34,692 nt of DNA, taken from NCBI GenBank assembly GCA_026770585.1, contig MU646849.1:3988-38679 (forward strand), read 5' to 3'. A program made the position numbers and the translations under genes. Source of the DNA: Baffinella frigidus. Its lineage: Eukaryota > Cryptophyceae > Cryptomonadales > Baffinellaceae. The stretch's first letter is position 1, and every line of letters begins with the position of its first letter. Shown one piece after another: positions 1-12,100 of the stretch. The notes under the pieces were generated by a model, which searched no databases, had not been told where the DNA came from, and worked only from the letters and a program-made list of their open reading frames with translations.

Positions 1-92
1 GGTTTGGGGTTTGGGGTTTGGGGTTTGGGGTTTGGGGTTTGGGGTTTGGAGTCTGGAGTTTGGAGTTTGTGGTTTAGGGTTTAGGGTGACAC

Positions 93-156
93 CAGGAGAG
101 GAGCGAGCGCTTGCGAACGACTTTTCCGATCGCGTATCCTCCTCCACTTCCGCCTC
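93..156 (-). CDS. Gene A exon A17 (last seen in window)
   Basis: Acceptor ccctag, 21 codons from EAEVEEDTRSEK to SARSSP plus one base, donor CCTG|gtgtca. Acidic then Ser/Arg-rich. An upstream copy (321-380, acceptor ccccag) reads EEEVEEDTRPEK and lacks a donor. Gene A continues beyond position 1. Confidence 0.55.
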
Positions 157-3100
157 CTAGGGTTTAAGGTTTGGGGTTTAGGGTCCGGGGTTGAAGTTCG
201 GGTCTGTGGTTGAAGTTTAGTATTCAGGTTTCAGTGTCTAGTGTTCAGCATTTAGTGATTAGTGTTAAAGTTTTGGGTCTTGGGTTCAAGTTTTGGGTCT
301 TGGGTTAAAGTTTTGGGTTCTGAGGAGCGAGCGCTTGCGAACGACTTTTCCGGTCGCGTATCCTCCTCCACTTCCTCCTCCTGGGGTTCAGGGTTCAGGG
401 TTCTTGGTTTAGGGTTTAGGGTTTGGGGTTCAGGGTTTAGGGCTTAGGGTTCAGGGTTCAGGGTTTAGGGTGTGGGGTTTAGTGTTTAGTGTTTAGTGTT
501 TAGTGTTTAGTGTTTTGTGTTTAGTGACTAGTGTTTAAGTTTGGGGTTTCGGGTTTCGGGTATAGGGCGTAAAGTTAGGGTTCAGGGTTTAGGGTTCACC
601 CCCTCCTCTTCCTCCTCTTCCTCCCCTTCTTCCACCTGATTCAAGGTTTGGGGTTAAGGTTTGGGGTTTAGGGCTTATGGTGAAGGGTTTAGGGCTTAGG
701 GTTTAGGGTTGATGGTTCAGGGTGAAGGGGTTAGGGCATGAGTTATTGAGTTATTGGGATTAGGGTTATTTGGTTTAGGATTTAGGGTTTAGGGTTTAGG
801 GTTTAGGGTTTAGGGATCAAGGTTTAGGGTTCAGGGTTCAGAGTTCAGGATTTAGTGTTCAGGGTTTGAGGTTCAGGTTTTCGGGTTTCGGGTTTCGACT
901 TTTGGTTGTAGGGTTCAAGGGTTCGGGTTTTGGGGTGTACATCCTCCTCCACGGCATCGTGGAAGCGCATAAACCTGGTTTCGGGTTTAAGGTTCAGGGT
1001 TCAGGGTTCACGGTTACCGGTTCCGAATTTCGGGGTTCGACTTTCAGGTTTCGGGTTTCAGGTTTCTGTTTTCGCCTTTCATTTTTCGTTTTTCGTTTCT
1101 CATTTTTCAGTTTCCGCGTTTTCTGGGTCTGGTGTTCGGTTGTCGGGGTTGGGGGGGGGTACGGGTCGGGCGTGAGGAGGATGCGTCGGAGGACGCGATC
1201 TCCCATGCACCCCTCCAACACGAATGTGTCTTCTAGCGCCTGCGGTTTGGGGTTTAGGGTTTAGGTTTTGGGGTTTAGGGTTTAGGGTTTAGGGTTTAGG
1301 GTTTAGGGTTTAGGGTTTAGGGTTTAGGAGAGAAGGGTTTAGGGTTCAGCACCCCTCCAACACGTATTTGTCGTCCAGCGCCTGTGGTGTGCGGTTTGGA
1401 GTTTGGGGTGTGGGGTTTAGGTGTGGAGTTCAGGGTTGGGTTTGGGGTTTAGGGGATGTTTGGGTTTTGTGGTTGGGGGTTGGGTTTTTTGTTTTTGGGA
1501 TAGGGTTTCGGGGTTTAGGGTCCATGGTTCAGGGTTTAGGGCTTGGGGTTGAGGGGTTACCTCAAACATTGCAGGCATGCTGGGTTTGGTGTTCGGTGTT
1601 TGGGGTATATGATTGAGCGTTCAGCGTTTAGGGTGTACGGCTCACTGAAGCTCGTTGGTCTCACTAAACTCTCAACCCCGCCAACCCCACACCATAATCC
1701 CTGAACCCTGAACGCTGAACCCTGAATCCTGAACCCTGCTACCTCGAGCATTGCAGGCATCCCCGCGACGGGCCATCCCCGCTACCGCACGTCCCACACG
1801 TCCCACACCTACTTAACCCCTATCCCCTTCCCCCTGTTTTTAAATGCCCGGGGACTGGACCTGCCGGCTAGAATTTGCAGAAATTCCAGTGATTTCCGCC
1901 AATTTCCACAGAATCTTCGCCGTCATGTCCAGTTTTCGAGTGTCTAATTTAAATACTCGGCGGGATGAGATCTCTGAGGGAGTGTACCTCGAGCATGGCT
2001 GGCATGCCCGCGACCACCCGCTGACGCCGCACCTCCCGCACGTCCCATACGTACGCCTGCATTCCGTGTTTCGGGTTTGGTGAGTAGGGTTTGGTGTTTG
2101 TTGTTGAGGGATTGGGGATTGGGGTTTGGGGTTTGGTGTTTGGGGTTTGGGGTGTGAGGTTTGGGGTTCAGGAATTGGGGTTAGGGGTCTGTGGTTTGGG
2201 GTTTGGCGTTCAGGGTTCAGGGTTCAGGGGGTCGGGTTCAGGGTGCCCGCGACAACTTGCTGACGCCGCACCTCCCTCACGTCCCATACGTACGCCTGCA
2301 TGTCGTGTTTCGGGTTTGGTGAGTGGGGTTTGGGGTTTATGGATTGAGGTTTGGGGTGTGGGGTGTGGGGTGTGGGGTGTGGGGTGTGGGGTTTGGGGTT
2401 TGGGGTTTGGGGTTTGGGGTTTGGAGTTCAATGTTTAGGGTTCAGGGGGTTGGGTTCAGGGCCTCGAGGTGTAGGGTTTCGGGTTCAAGGGTGGTTTTGG
2501 GTTTCGGATTGACGAACCTGGTACGCGGAGGCGCATGGGGGCTTGAGCTTCTTGAGCCAGTGCAACGCGCAAACCCCGAAACCGCAACCCCTGAACCTTG
2601 AACTCTGAACCCGAAACCTGCAGCCCGAACCCCGGAAACCTGAACCCGAAACCCGAAACCACTGGCTCAAGAACCACACGAGGATGCTAGAGGGGCCTAT
2701 TTAAAACCGATGTACTTTTAAAAGAGGGCATTTGTGTAGTAACTTTCGTTGAATGGTCACGTGACTCTGCTCAAATTGCACAGCCAGGAGGTTACTTTAC
2801 CTTATCCTGGTACAAATATTTACAACCCCACATGTAAATAGGCCCCTCTAGCATTCTCGAGTGGAAGCGCGGTGCCGGTACCGCGTGTTTCGTCTGTCGT
2901 TTTCCGTATTCATGGGTTCGGGTTTCTGTTTTCTGTATTCAGTGGTTCTGTATTCAGGGTCTCTGCATTCAGGGGTTCGGGTTTCTGTTTTCTCGTTGTC
3001 CGTATTCAGGGGTTCGTATTCAGGGGTTCGGGTTTCTGTTTTCCGTATTCAGGGCTTCGTGTTTCGTGTTTCTGTTTTCTCTTGACGGTTTCCCCCTGAA

Positions 3101-6100
3101 CCTGAAACCCAAAGGAACCTGGTCCGCGGAGGCGCAGAGGGACTTGAGTTTCTTGAGCCAGTGTGCGTGCCCTGCCACCAGGTATCGCAGCGTCCGGCAC
3201 GCCTGCACACCAAATCCACTTTAAATGTGTTTTTCGCCTCTCTAAATTTATTGTTAAGTACGTCGTGGTACTGTTTTACAATGTAAATGTGCGCGCCCGT
3301 ACGAAACGGCTCCAACGCCCAGGGCAGATTTGGGCGCGTGCCCCGCCACCAGGTACCGCAGCGTCCGGCACGCCTACACACCAAATCCACTTTAAATGTG
3401 TTTTTCTCCTCTTTAAATGTGTTTTTGAAGTACGTCGTGGTACGTTTTTTACAACGTAAAAGTACGCGCCCGTACGAAACGGCTCCAACGCCCAGGGCAG
3501 ATTTGGGCGCGGACCCGCCACTAAATACTGCGGTACGACACTAGCTCAGAGACTATTCACAAGAGCCACAGACCACACGATAAAACAAGAGGACTATATT
3601 TTGCGTCCGGCTGAAGAGCGTTGACAAATATGAAAACTGGACAGGGAGGATAATCATGCTACTGGAAAGCCGTACCCCGCCCTATCCAGTAACCGATCTT
3701 GGATTCCAAGACCGACGGCTCCAATTCCCACAACTTTAGGGGGAATTAAATTAATTTTAGACACAAAGTTGACACTTTTAAGCAAAAGCTGACTATTAAA
3801 CCCAAATTCATTTTAAAATATTTAGATGGACAGGGCGGGGTGAAGCTTTCCAGTAGTGGATCCACACGATCTGGATCGAGTGCCACGACGGCTCTCCACA
3901 CAGGGCGCTACGTGAGGGTATTCCAGGGTCGCCCTTTGAGCCATTGGGTCGCCCTTGGAGCCGTTTTCTTCTCAAAATTGACTTTTGAATACTGGTTTCC
4001 CTCAAAAAATGACTTTGAAATACCATCCCCTCCAGCCCTGCGTGGTACCTCTCCACTCGAGAATGCTGGAACACCCTATTTACATGTGGGGCTATTACAA
4101 AAAGTAACAGGATAACGTAACCAATCTCGTGACTGGTCTAACTTGGATCAGTTACGTGGCCAATGTCACGAAATTTGCTACACAAATAACCACTTGTAAA
4201 AGCCTCTTGGTGTAAAATATAGTCCTCTTGATTTATCGTGTGGTCTGTGGCTCTTGTAAATAGTCTCTGAGCTTGTGCACTGCGAATCCGGAGATTTTGT
4301 AAAAGTCAACACCCTCACAAATCTGTCAACTTTAGAAACGAGATACACCATTGGTGTACTTCGATTTTCGATTTTCGCCTTGAGTTGACTGATACAAAAA
4401 CTTCGCCCTGGCAGTGTAGTGTCTCTGGACAGCCTCAACCTTTCCTCAGGGTAATTTAATTTCGGACCAAGACAGAATCTGTCCCGCTATCTTAGGCTCC
4501 CCACGCGGAAGGTAAGGGTGTATATGTTATTTTAGGCATCAAATGATGCTATCTTACGCCTTTTCATCAGGACAGATTCTGGTATGGTCCGAGATGAAAT
4601 TACAGTAATGATACCTGCCACTCGAGAATGCTAGACGGGCCTTTTTAAAACCGAACATATAAAGTCTTTACTACACAAATGCTCAAATTTGTACCAGGAT
4701 AAGATAAAAGCAACCTCGCGCCTGGCATAAATTCTGCCAGACACGAGGTTACTTTACCTTATCCTGGTACACATATTTACAACTTTTTTTTTCACATATA
4801 AATAGGCCCGCCCGCGCGCGGATGTGTACCAGGACGAGCCCTAAAACGGGCGTATCCAGTACCAGGAAACCGCTGAATACCCTCTAAGCAGGGGCAGCCT
4901 AAACCGTTCCTCGGTATGATTACAAATATTTATGTTCAAATAATTATACTGAGCATACCTGAGCCTGCACGCCCGCGTGCGGCGAGACGCACAGGGGGAT
5001 GAGCGCGACCAGCGCCCCTGCGTCCATGATCCCTGACCGCGCCTGGGACAGGGTTAGGGGTTGGGGTTCAGCGGGTTGGGTTTTAGGGTTCAGCGGGTTG
5101 GGTTTAAGGGTTTAGCGGGTTAGGTTTCATAGGGCTTAGGGTGTGGGGTGAGGGGTTAGGGGTTTGGGGTGTGGGGATTGGGGATTGGGGTGAGGGGTTA
5201 GGGGTGAGGGGTTGGAGGTTAGGGTGCAGGGTGCAGGCGTTCGGGTGTAGGTGTATGTGTGTGTTGGGGGGGGGGTTATGGGCTTCGGGCTGAGGGGTCA
5301 GGGGGATGAGCGCGACAAGCGCCCCTGCGTCCATGATCACCGAACGCGCCTAGGATAGGTTGTGGGGTTAGTGCGAAATGGCTCCACCGCCAAGACAAAA
5401 ATCTGAGATAGAATCTGATCGGTGGCGGGAATAATTTGGTGTTTGGTGTTTGGTGTTTTGGGTTAGGGTTTAGGGGTTGGGGGTTAGGGTTCAAGGTTCC
5501 GGGTGTAGGGGTGTTTGTGTCATACTTCGTGTGACAGGGGTTTAGGGCTTCGTGTTTCGTGTTCTGGGGTTAGGGAATAAGGGTTTGGATTTCGGGGTTA
5601 GGGGGTGAAGGGTTTGAGGAGACGCATAGGGGGATCAGCGCGACGCGCGCCCCTGCGTCTATGATACCTGATCGCGCCTGGGATAGGGTTCGCGTTTGGG
5701 GTTTAGCGGGTTGGGTTTGAGGGTCTAGCGGGTTAGGTTTCATAGGGCTTAGGGTTTAGGGTGTGTGGATTGGGGTTTGGGGTTTGGGGTTTGGGGTTTA
5801 GGGTGCGGTGTTTGGGGTTTGGGGTTTGGGGTTAGGGGTTCGGGGTTGGGGTTCAGGCTTTGAGGCTAAGGGTTTGGTCTGTAGTAAGAGAGCAGAAGGG
5901 GGTACCTCGGGGCCCGAGGCGAGCGCGGCGAGGATGGAGGTCCCGCACAGCTGCATCCTCACGTCAGCCGAACGCGCGAGCGCAATCACCTGCGACCCCA
6001 GATGCAATTTCAAACACAGTCGAGAGAGACTCTAGAGGGCTCTAGAAGGCTCTTTGCTACACGCAAGGCTCTAGACGGCTCTAGGAGCGCGGCGAGGATG

Positions 6101-9100
6101 GAGGTCCCGCACAGCTACAGCCTCACATCTGCCGAGCGCGCAAGTGCAATCACCTGCCCCGGCGGGCACCCGCACTTGAAACGCTATGCATGTAGATATA
6201 CGCACTTTTAACGATGACTTAAGGCGACCACAAAGTGACTTTAAACCCCGCCAATCGGTTTATAGAGCAAGGCGTTTTTGTACCAGGAAGGGCGTGTATA
6301 ATGCATGTGCGGAGTATAATACATGTGTGGAGCGTATATGTACATGGCTGGCGCGTGGTTAGGGCAGGCGGTTTCGGGTTTCGGGTTTCGGATTTCGGGT
6401 TCAGGGTGTAGGGTTTCGGGTTCAGGGCTTCGGGTTTCGGGTTTCGGGTTTCGGGTTCAGGTTCTAGGGTGTAGGGCTCAGGGTTCAGGGTTTAGGGGTT
6501 AGGGTTCAGGGTTTAGGGGTTAGGGTTTGGGGTTTAGGATTTGGGGTTTAGGGTTTAGGGTTTAGGGTTTAGGGTTTAGGGTTTAGGGTTTAGGGTTTAG
6601 GGTTTAGAGTTTAGGGTTAGGGTTTAGGTACCGAACGGAGGAGCATGAGTTTGAGGAGGTGCCGGCGGTTTTCGGCACACTGCACCTGGTTTCGGGTTTC
6701 GGGTTTGGGTCTTAGTGTTTAGGGCTTGGGGTTCAGGATACATGGGGTAGGGTTTAGGGCTTAGAGAGAATGGGGGTACGGTTCTACCAACCCTCCACCT
6801 CTCTCTAAATCCCTTAACGCTTGGGAGTGTTGTTTTTCAGCAAACACAACAAGGTGTTTAGATCGAGTAGGGAGTAGGGAGTAGGGTTGTACCAGCTGGG
6901 CGAGGGCGAGGGCTGCGGCGACGAGCAGTTTGGTGTCGCGCGAGCCCTGCTTGTAGTCGATGATGCTTCCCAGAACCTGCGGGGGCTCGGTTTAGGGTTC
7001 AAGGTTTGGGGTTTGGGGTTTGGGGTTTGGGGTTTGGGGTTTGGGGTTTGGGGTTTAGGGTTTGGGGTTGAGGGATTAAAATAGTCCCTCTTCCAGCCTC
7101 GAGTGGATCGAGACGCCCGCTGTGGTTCTCTCGCTTGGGGTTGGGGGTCATGCTGTTGAGTAGAGGGTTTCTCGTTCATGGTTTCTGGTGTAGGGTGTTA
7201 AAATTAGGGTGTAGAGTTTAGAGATTGGGGTTTAGGGTGTTGGGATTAGGGATTATGGTTTATATGGTTTGGGATGTGCGGTTTGCCTGCACGGCGCCGA
7301 GCAACACGGTTTAGGGTTTAGGGTTCAGGTTTCAGGGTTTAGGTTTCAGGGCGTAGGGTTTAGGGTTTAGGGTTTAGGGTCTAGGGTTTAGGGTTTAGGG
7401 ATTAGGGGTCAGGGGTTATGGGCTAGTGGTTATGGGCTAGGAGTTAGGGTTTAGGGTTTAGGGTGTAAAGGTTGCCTGGACGGCGCCGAGCGACACGGCC
7501 TGCAGCGCCAGGTTTCTGTTCTTGGCTATCGCGCCCAGCGCCAGCACCTGGGGTTTCGGTTTCGGGTTAAGGGTTTGGAGTTCAGGGTTTCGGATGTCGG
7601 GTTCAGGGCTTGGAGGTTTAGGGATTGGGGTTTAGGGATGGTGGATTGGGGTTTAATTAGGGTGTAGTTAGGGTTTAGGGTACAGGGATCAGGGTTGAGA
7701 TAGGATTTAGATAGGGTTCAGTTAGGGTCTAGTTGGGGTCTAGTGTGTTTAGGGGTTTGATAGGGGATAGTTAGGATTTAGGGACTAGGGACTAGGGATT
7801 ATTTGGGGTTTTGGGTTTGGGGTTTGGGGTTTGGGGTTTAGGGTTTGGGGGTTGAGACCGCGTGGAACTCCTTGAGCTTGGAGGCGGCCCACCGTTAGGG
7901 TTTAGTTAGGGTTTAGCTTTCAGGGGTTTGGGTGTATCGAGGGCGCAGTTATCGGTTGGTTGGGGTTCAGGGTTTAGAACGTAGGGTTCAGTTAGGGTTT
8001 CGGGGTTGGGATTAGGGATTAGTTGGGGATTGGGGATTGGGGATTGGGGTTTGGGGTTTGGGGGTAGGGACCGCGTGGAACTGCTTGAGCTTGGAAGCTG
8101 CCCGCCCCCCCGCCACGATGGTCTTCACCTGCGTTACCGTTCTGGGGTTACCGTTTACGCTTTTCATTTGTATGGTTTAGGGTTTTAGGGTTTTAATTTG
8201 TAGGGTGTAGTGTTTTAGGCTGTTAATTTGTAGGGTTTAGGCTTTTAATTCGTAGGGTTTAGGTGTTTAGGCCTCTAATTTGTAGGGTTTAGGCTATCAA
8301 TTTGTAGGGCTTAGGCTTTTAATTCGTGGGGTTTAGGGGTTCAGGGTTTAGGGGTTTAGGGTTCGGGGTTTAGGGTTCGGGGGTTAGGGTGTAGGGTGTA
8401 GGGGAGCTTGGAAGCTGCCCGGCCCCCCCGCCACCATCGTCTTCACCTGTGTAATCAGAAAATGGTACTATTCATAGTGACTTTACAAAATCCCGGGATG
8501 GGATTTTGTAAAGTCACTATTAATAGTACCATTTTCTGATCTCTCAGGGTTTCGCTTCAGGGGTTACCGTTCAGGCTGTTAATTGGTAGGGTTGAGGGGT
8601 TAGCGTTTAGGCTTTTAATTTATAGGGTTTAGGGGTTCAGGGTCTAGGGGTTTAGGGTTCGGGGGTTAGGGTGTAGGGTGTAGGGTGTGGGGGTTCACGG
8701 TGTACGGGTTCACGGTGTAGGGTGTAGGGTGTAGGGTGAAAGGTTTAGGGTGTAGGGGTTCACGGTGTAGGGTGTAGGGTGTAGGGTGTAGGGGTTCACG
8801 GTTTAGGGTGCAGGGTGTAGGGTGGTACGCTGTTGGGCACGAGGGCCAGGCGCTCATGGTTCGTCGGTGATTGCGCCAGTGTTCAGGGTTTATAGTTTAG
8901 GGTCCAGGATTTCGGGGCCAGGATTCAGGGTTCTACACGAAACACTAAAACCTACATCCTTGACGGGCGTGTATAATACATGTGTGGAGCGTATAAGGCC
9001 CTGTACCCTTAACCCTAAATGTAGGGTATGGGGGGGGTACGCTGTTGGGCACCAGGGCCAACCGCTCGCGGTTCGTCGGTGGTTGCGCCAGGATCGCCTC

Positions 9101-12100
9101 AGTGTAGGGTGTAGGGTGTGGTGTGTAGGGGTTCACGGTGTAGGGTGTAGGGTGTAGGGGGGTACGCTGTTGGGCACGAGGGCCAGGCGCTCTCGGTTCG
9201 TCGGGGATTGCGCCAGAATCGCCACCTGGGGTTGGCATTTCGGGGTTAGGGGTTAGGGTCCTGGGTTTAGGGTTTGGGGGTTGGTGTCGCGTTTCGGGTT
9301 TAGGGTTAGGAAACCGCGACTTGGATTGAGTATTTTTAAAAATTTGTTTATAGTGTTTAAGGTTCAGGGTTTAGGGTTCAAGGACTATGGTTTATAGTGT
9401 AGGCCACTTCGTGTAAGCTGTCGAGGGCGAGCCACTCTCGGTTCGTCGGGTATTGCGCCAGGATCGCCACCTGGGGTTGGCGTTTAGGGGTTAGGGTTTT
9501 GGGGGTTAGCGTTCAGGGGTTAAGGTTTTGGGGGTTATCGTTTCGGGGTTAGGGTTTTGGGGGTTGGGGTTGAGGGGTTAGGGTTGAGGGGTTAGGGAAG
9601 CGCAACTTGGGTTTAGTGTTTAGTGTTCAGTGCTTAGTGTTTGGTGATGAGTGTTGAGTGTTGAGTATTTAGGGTTCATGGTGTAGGGTTCATGGGCTAT
9701 GGTTCAGGGTCTACCCCACTTGGTGTCAGCTGTTGGTAGAGGGCGGGCGCAGCCCCCCCCCTCCACCGGCTCACTGTAACCTCACGGTAACCCCTATCCC
9801 CCTAACCCTAAACCCCCTAACCCCTCAACCCCTCAACCCCTCAACCCTAACCTCCTAAACCATACACCCCTAAACAATAAACCCTCTAAACCCCTAAATA
9901 AAAAACCCTCACCAGTAAACCGTAAACTCTCTAGAGGGGTAGTGACGATGAGGAGGATGGATGCGCTGGGCGACAGGCGGCGAGGGTGCCACCGACCACA
10001 GCAACAATGCACCCTCAAGTATAAATCCTGAAGTCTGTAGGGGGTTAGGTACCATAAGGACAGACTTCAGGATTTATACTTGAGGTGGTGCCACAGTAGC
10101 ACCACCTGCATGTCCTGCACGGCAACCCCTATCTCCCTAACCCGCTAACCCGCTAACCCCTCAACCCCTCAACCATAAACCCCTAAACCATAAACCCCAC
10201 ACTCTCTAGGGGGTTGGTGTCACTCGACTGAGAAGCTCGGAAGATAACGGCACCGTACTGTTACCATGATGAGGATGCGCTGCGCGACGGGCGGTGAGGG
10301 CGCCACCGACCACAGCAACAATAAACCCTCGAGGGTTCACGGTGTAGGGTGTAGGGTGTAGGGTGTAGGGTGTAGGGGGTCACGGTGTAGGGTGCAGGGT
10401 GTAGGGTGTAGGGGGTCACGGAAGCAAAAATCCTGAAGTCTGTAGGGGGTTAGGTACCATAAGGAGGATGCGCTGGGCGACGGGCTTAGGGTTTTAGGGG
10501 TCCCTGCACCGGTTTAGGGTTTTCGGGCTGAGGGATGGATAAAGACCATGAGGAGGATGCGCTGCGCGACGGGCGGCGATGGCGCCACCGACCACAGCAG
10601 CACCAGCTGCATGTCCTGGTGTGGGGGTTGGGGTTAGGGTGTGGGGTTCGGAGTTTTGGGTTCAGGGTTAGGGATTCGCGTTAGGGGTTGGAGAGAGAGC
10701 AAGATGTTTAGAGTCCAAGGTTTAGGGTTTAAGGTGAAGGGTATAGGGTTTAGGGTTTAGGGTTTAGGGTTTAGGGTTTAGGGTTTAGGGTTGGGCGGCG
10801 AGGGTGCCACCGACCACAGCAGCACTAGCTGCATGTCCTGCGGGGGTAGGGTATAGGGTTTGGGATTTGGGGTTTGGGATTTGGGGTTTGGGGTTTGGGG
10901 TTTGGGGTTTGGGGTTTGGGGTTTGGGGTTTGGGGTTTGGGGTTTGGAGTTTAGGGATTAGGATTTAGGGTTTAGGGTTTAGGTTACGGATTGAGAGAGA
11001 CAGAGAGATGTTCTGATCGTCTAGACAAAGCGCCAGGTCCACCCTTCTTGATCTGAGAATCTCATCTCGGAACATACGGCACATACAAGAATATGTCCTG
11101 ATTTATGCTATTTTGAGGCTTCTTTTTACGCCTAAAATAGCATATCTACCCATATCTTCGGCGTTAGAAGCCTTAAGAAGCGGGACAGATTCTGTCTTGT
11201 TCCGAGATTGAATCGAGGAGCCATCAGAAGGCGTGTCACACGGCTGCGGATGCCTCCTCGATTCACCACGCAGGGCTGGAGGGGGGGGTATTCATAAGTC
11301 AATTTTCAAGAGAAAATTGGATTCAAAAGTCATTTTAGAGAGAAAACGGCTCCAAGGCGCCCCAATCGCTCAGAGGGCGCCCCTGGAATACCCCCACGTA
11401 GCGCCCTGTGTAGCACACGGGCTGGGCCAGTTCGACAGGAGTACACCCTAAACCCTAACCCTAAACCCTGAACCCTGGCAGCAGTGACCCCTAAACCCTA
11501 CCCACTGAACCCTACCCCTACCCACTCACCCCTGTCCCCTGACCCCCGACCCCTCAACCCTAAACACACCCTAACCTCAAACACACCAGCGGGAAACACT
11601 CAACCCCAACCCCCAGCCCTCTCACCCCTCGCCCGTAAACCCTGACCCCTAAACCCAAACACACCTGGGGGATGGCAGCAGGCACGCGCTGCGCCACCAT
11701 CTCGGAAACCAGCGCAAGTGCCGAAACCGACGCTGTTTGCGTGACACCCTAACCCTAAACCCAAACCGTAAACCCTACTCCCCAACCCATACACCCTACA
11801 CCCTTCACAAACCCTCAACCCCAACCCCAGCCCCTACCCCTTAACCATAAACTCTGAACCCCAAACACACCTGGGGGATGACAGCAGGGACGCGCTGCGC
11901 CACCATCTCCGAGACAAGCGCGAGCGCCGAGACCGACGCTGTTTGCGTGTACCTACGTTTGGGGCTTCATGGTTAGGGGTTCAGGTGTCGGGGTTCAGGT
12001 TCCCAGGTGCACGTGTTTGCGTGTACCTGGGAAGAAGCGTTGGGTAAGAAGAGGTTCAGGATTCATGGTCAGTAGGGCTTACGGTTCAGGGTTTGGGGGC

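Larger units (their letters stand above)
1..1341 (+). repeat. Heptamer introns (G-rich on +), left end
   Basis: TTTGGGG units at 1-58, mixed TTTAGGG/TTCAGGG/GTTTAGT to 590, TTTAGGG to 850, TTTCGGG and CGTTTTTC variants at 870-1110, and a near-perfect TTTAGGG run at 1262-1327. Exon islands A14-A17 interrupt it. Confidence 0.85.
321..2295 (-). pseudogene. Copies of exons A13, A14 and A17
   Basis: A17 copy at 321-380; A14 5' half at 1348-1381 with a stop; A13 copies at 1561-1578, 1743-1806 (TAG after VWDVR) and 2245-2295. All are on the gene A strand and next to their parent exon. Confidence 0.5.
2518..3512 (-). pseudogene. Partial copies of exon A12 in a tandem duplication
   Basis: About 170 bp is repeated twice in direct orientation (3166-3334 and 3336-3512), each with the A12 5' half plus AAATCCACTTTAAATGTG and GTACGAAACGGCTCCAACGC segments. 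2518-2566 is a 3' half (LHWLKKLKPPCASAYQ, donor gttcgt). A 14-base piece of the exon also lies inverted at 2650-2667. Confidence 0.55.
3543..4273. mobile_element. 731-bp element with ~60-bp TIRs
   Basis: Ends AGCTCAGAGACTATTCACAA and TTGTAAATAGTCTCTGAGCT continue as inverted repeats for about 60 bp. It contains other nested repeats (3705-3840, 3862-4045, 4052-4097). No transposase, so non-autonomous. Confidence 0.75.
7560..8830 (+). repeat. Mixed heptamer introns ending in a TGTAGGG array
   Basis: TTTAGGG/TTGGGGA units, an AATTTGTAGGGTTTAGGCTTTT repeat (8175-8330, 8580-8620), then TGTAGGG and GGTTCACGGTG units at 8665-8822. Exon A7 and its copies lie within. Confidence 0.7.
9940..10837 (-). 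pseudogene. Tandem copies of exon A5
   Basis: Copies or fragments at 10794-10837 (5' half), 10458-10482 (3' end and donor), 10265-10323 (3' half and donor gtaaca), and one copy split into 10086-10114 and 9940-10012 by a palindrome. The intact A5 (10547-10615) lies among them. The recurring order is exon fragment then TGTAGGG-type spacer. Confidence 0.55.

Noticed and set aside
2091-2438. Long open frames reading GFGVWGLGFGVWG, PNPKPQTPNPKP or TLHPTPYTLHP
   Set aside because: These are 7-bp repeats read in three phases (7-codon period). They have no stop simply because the repeat lacks one. No start context, splice logic or codon bias.
3543-4273. Autonomous transposon or viral insert
   Set aside because: No open frame for a transposase, integrase or reverse transcriptase; only nested non-coding repeats.
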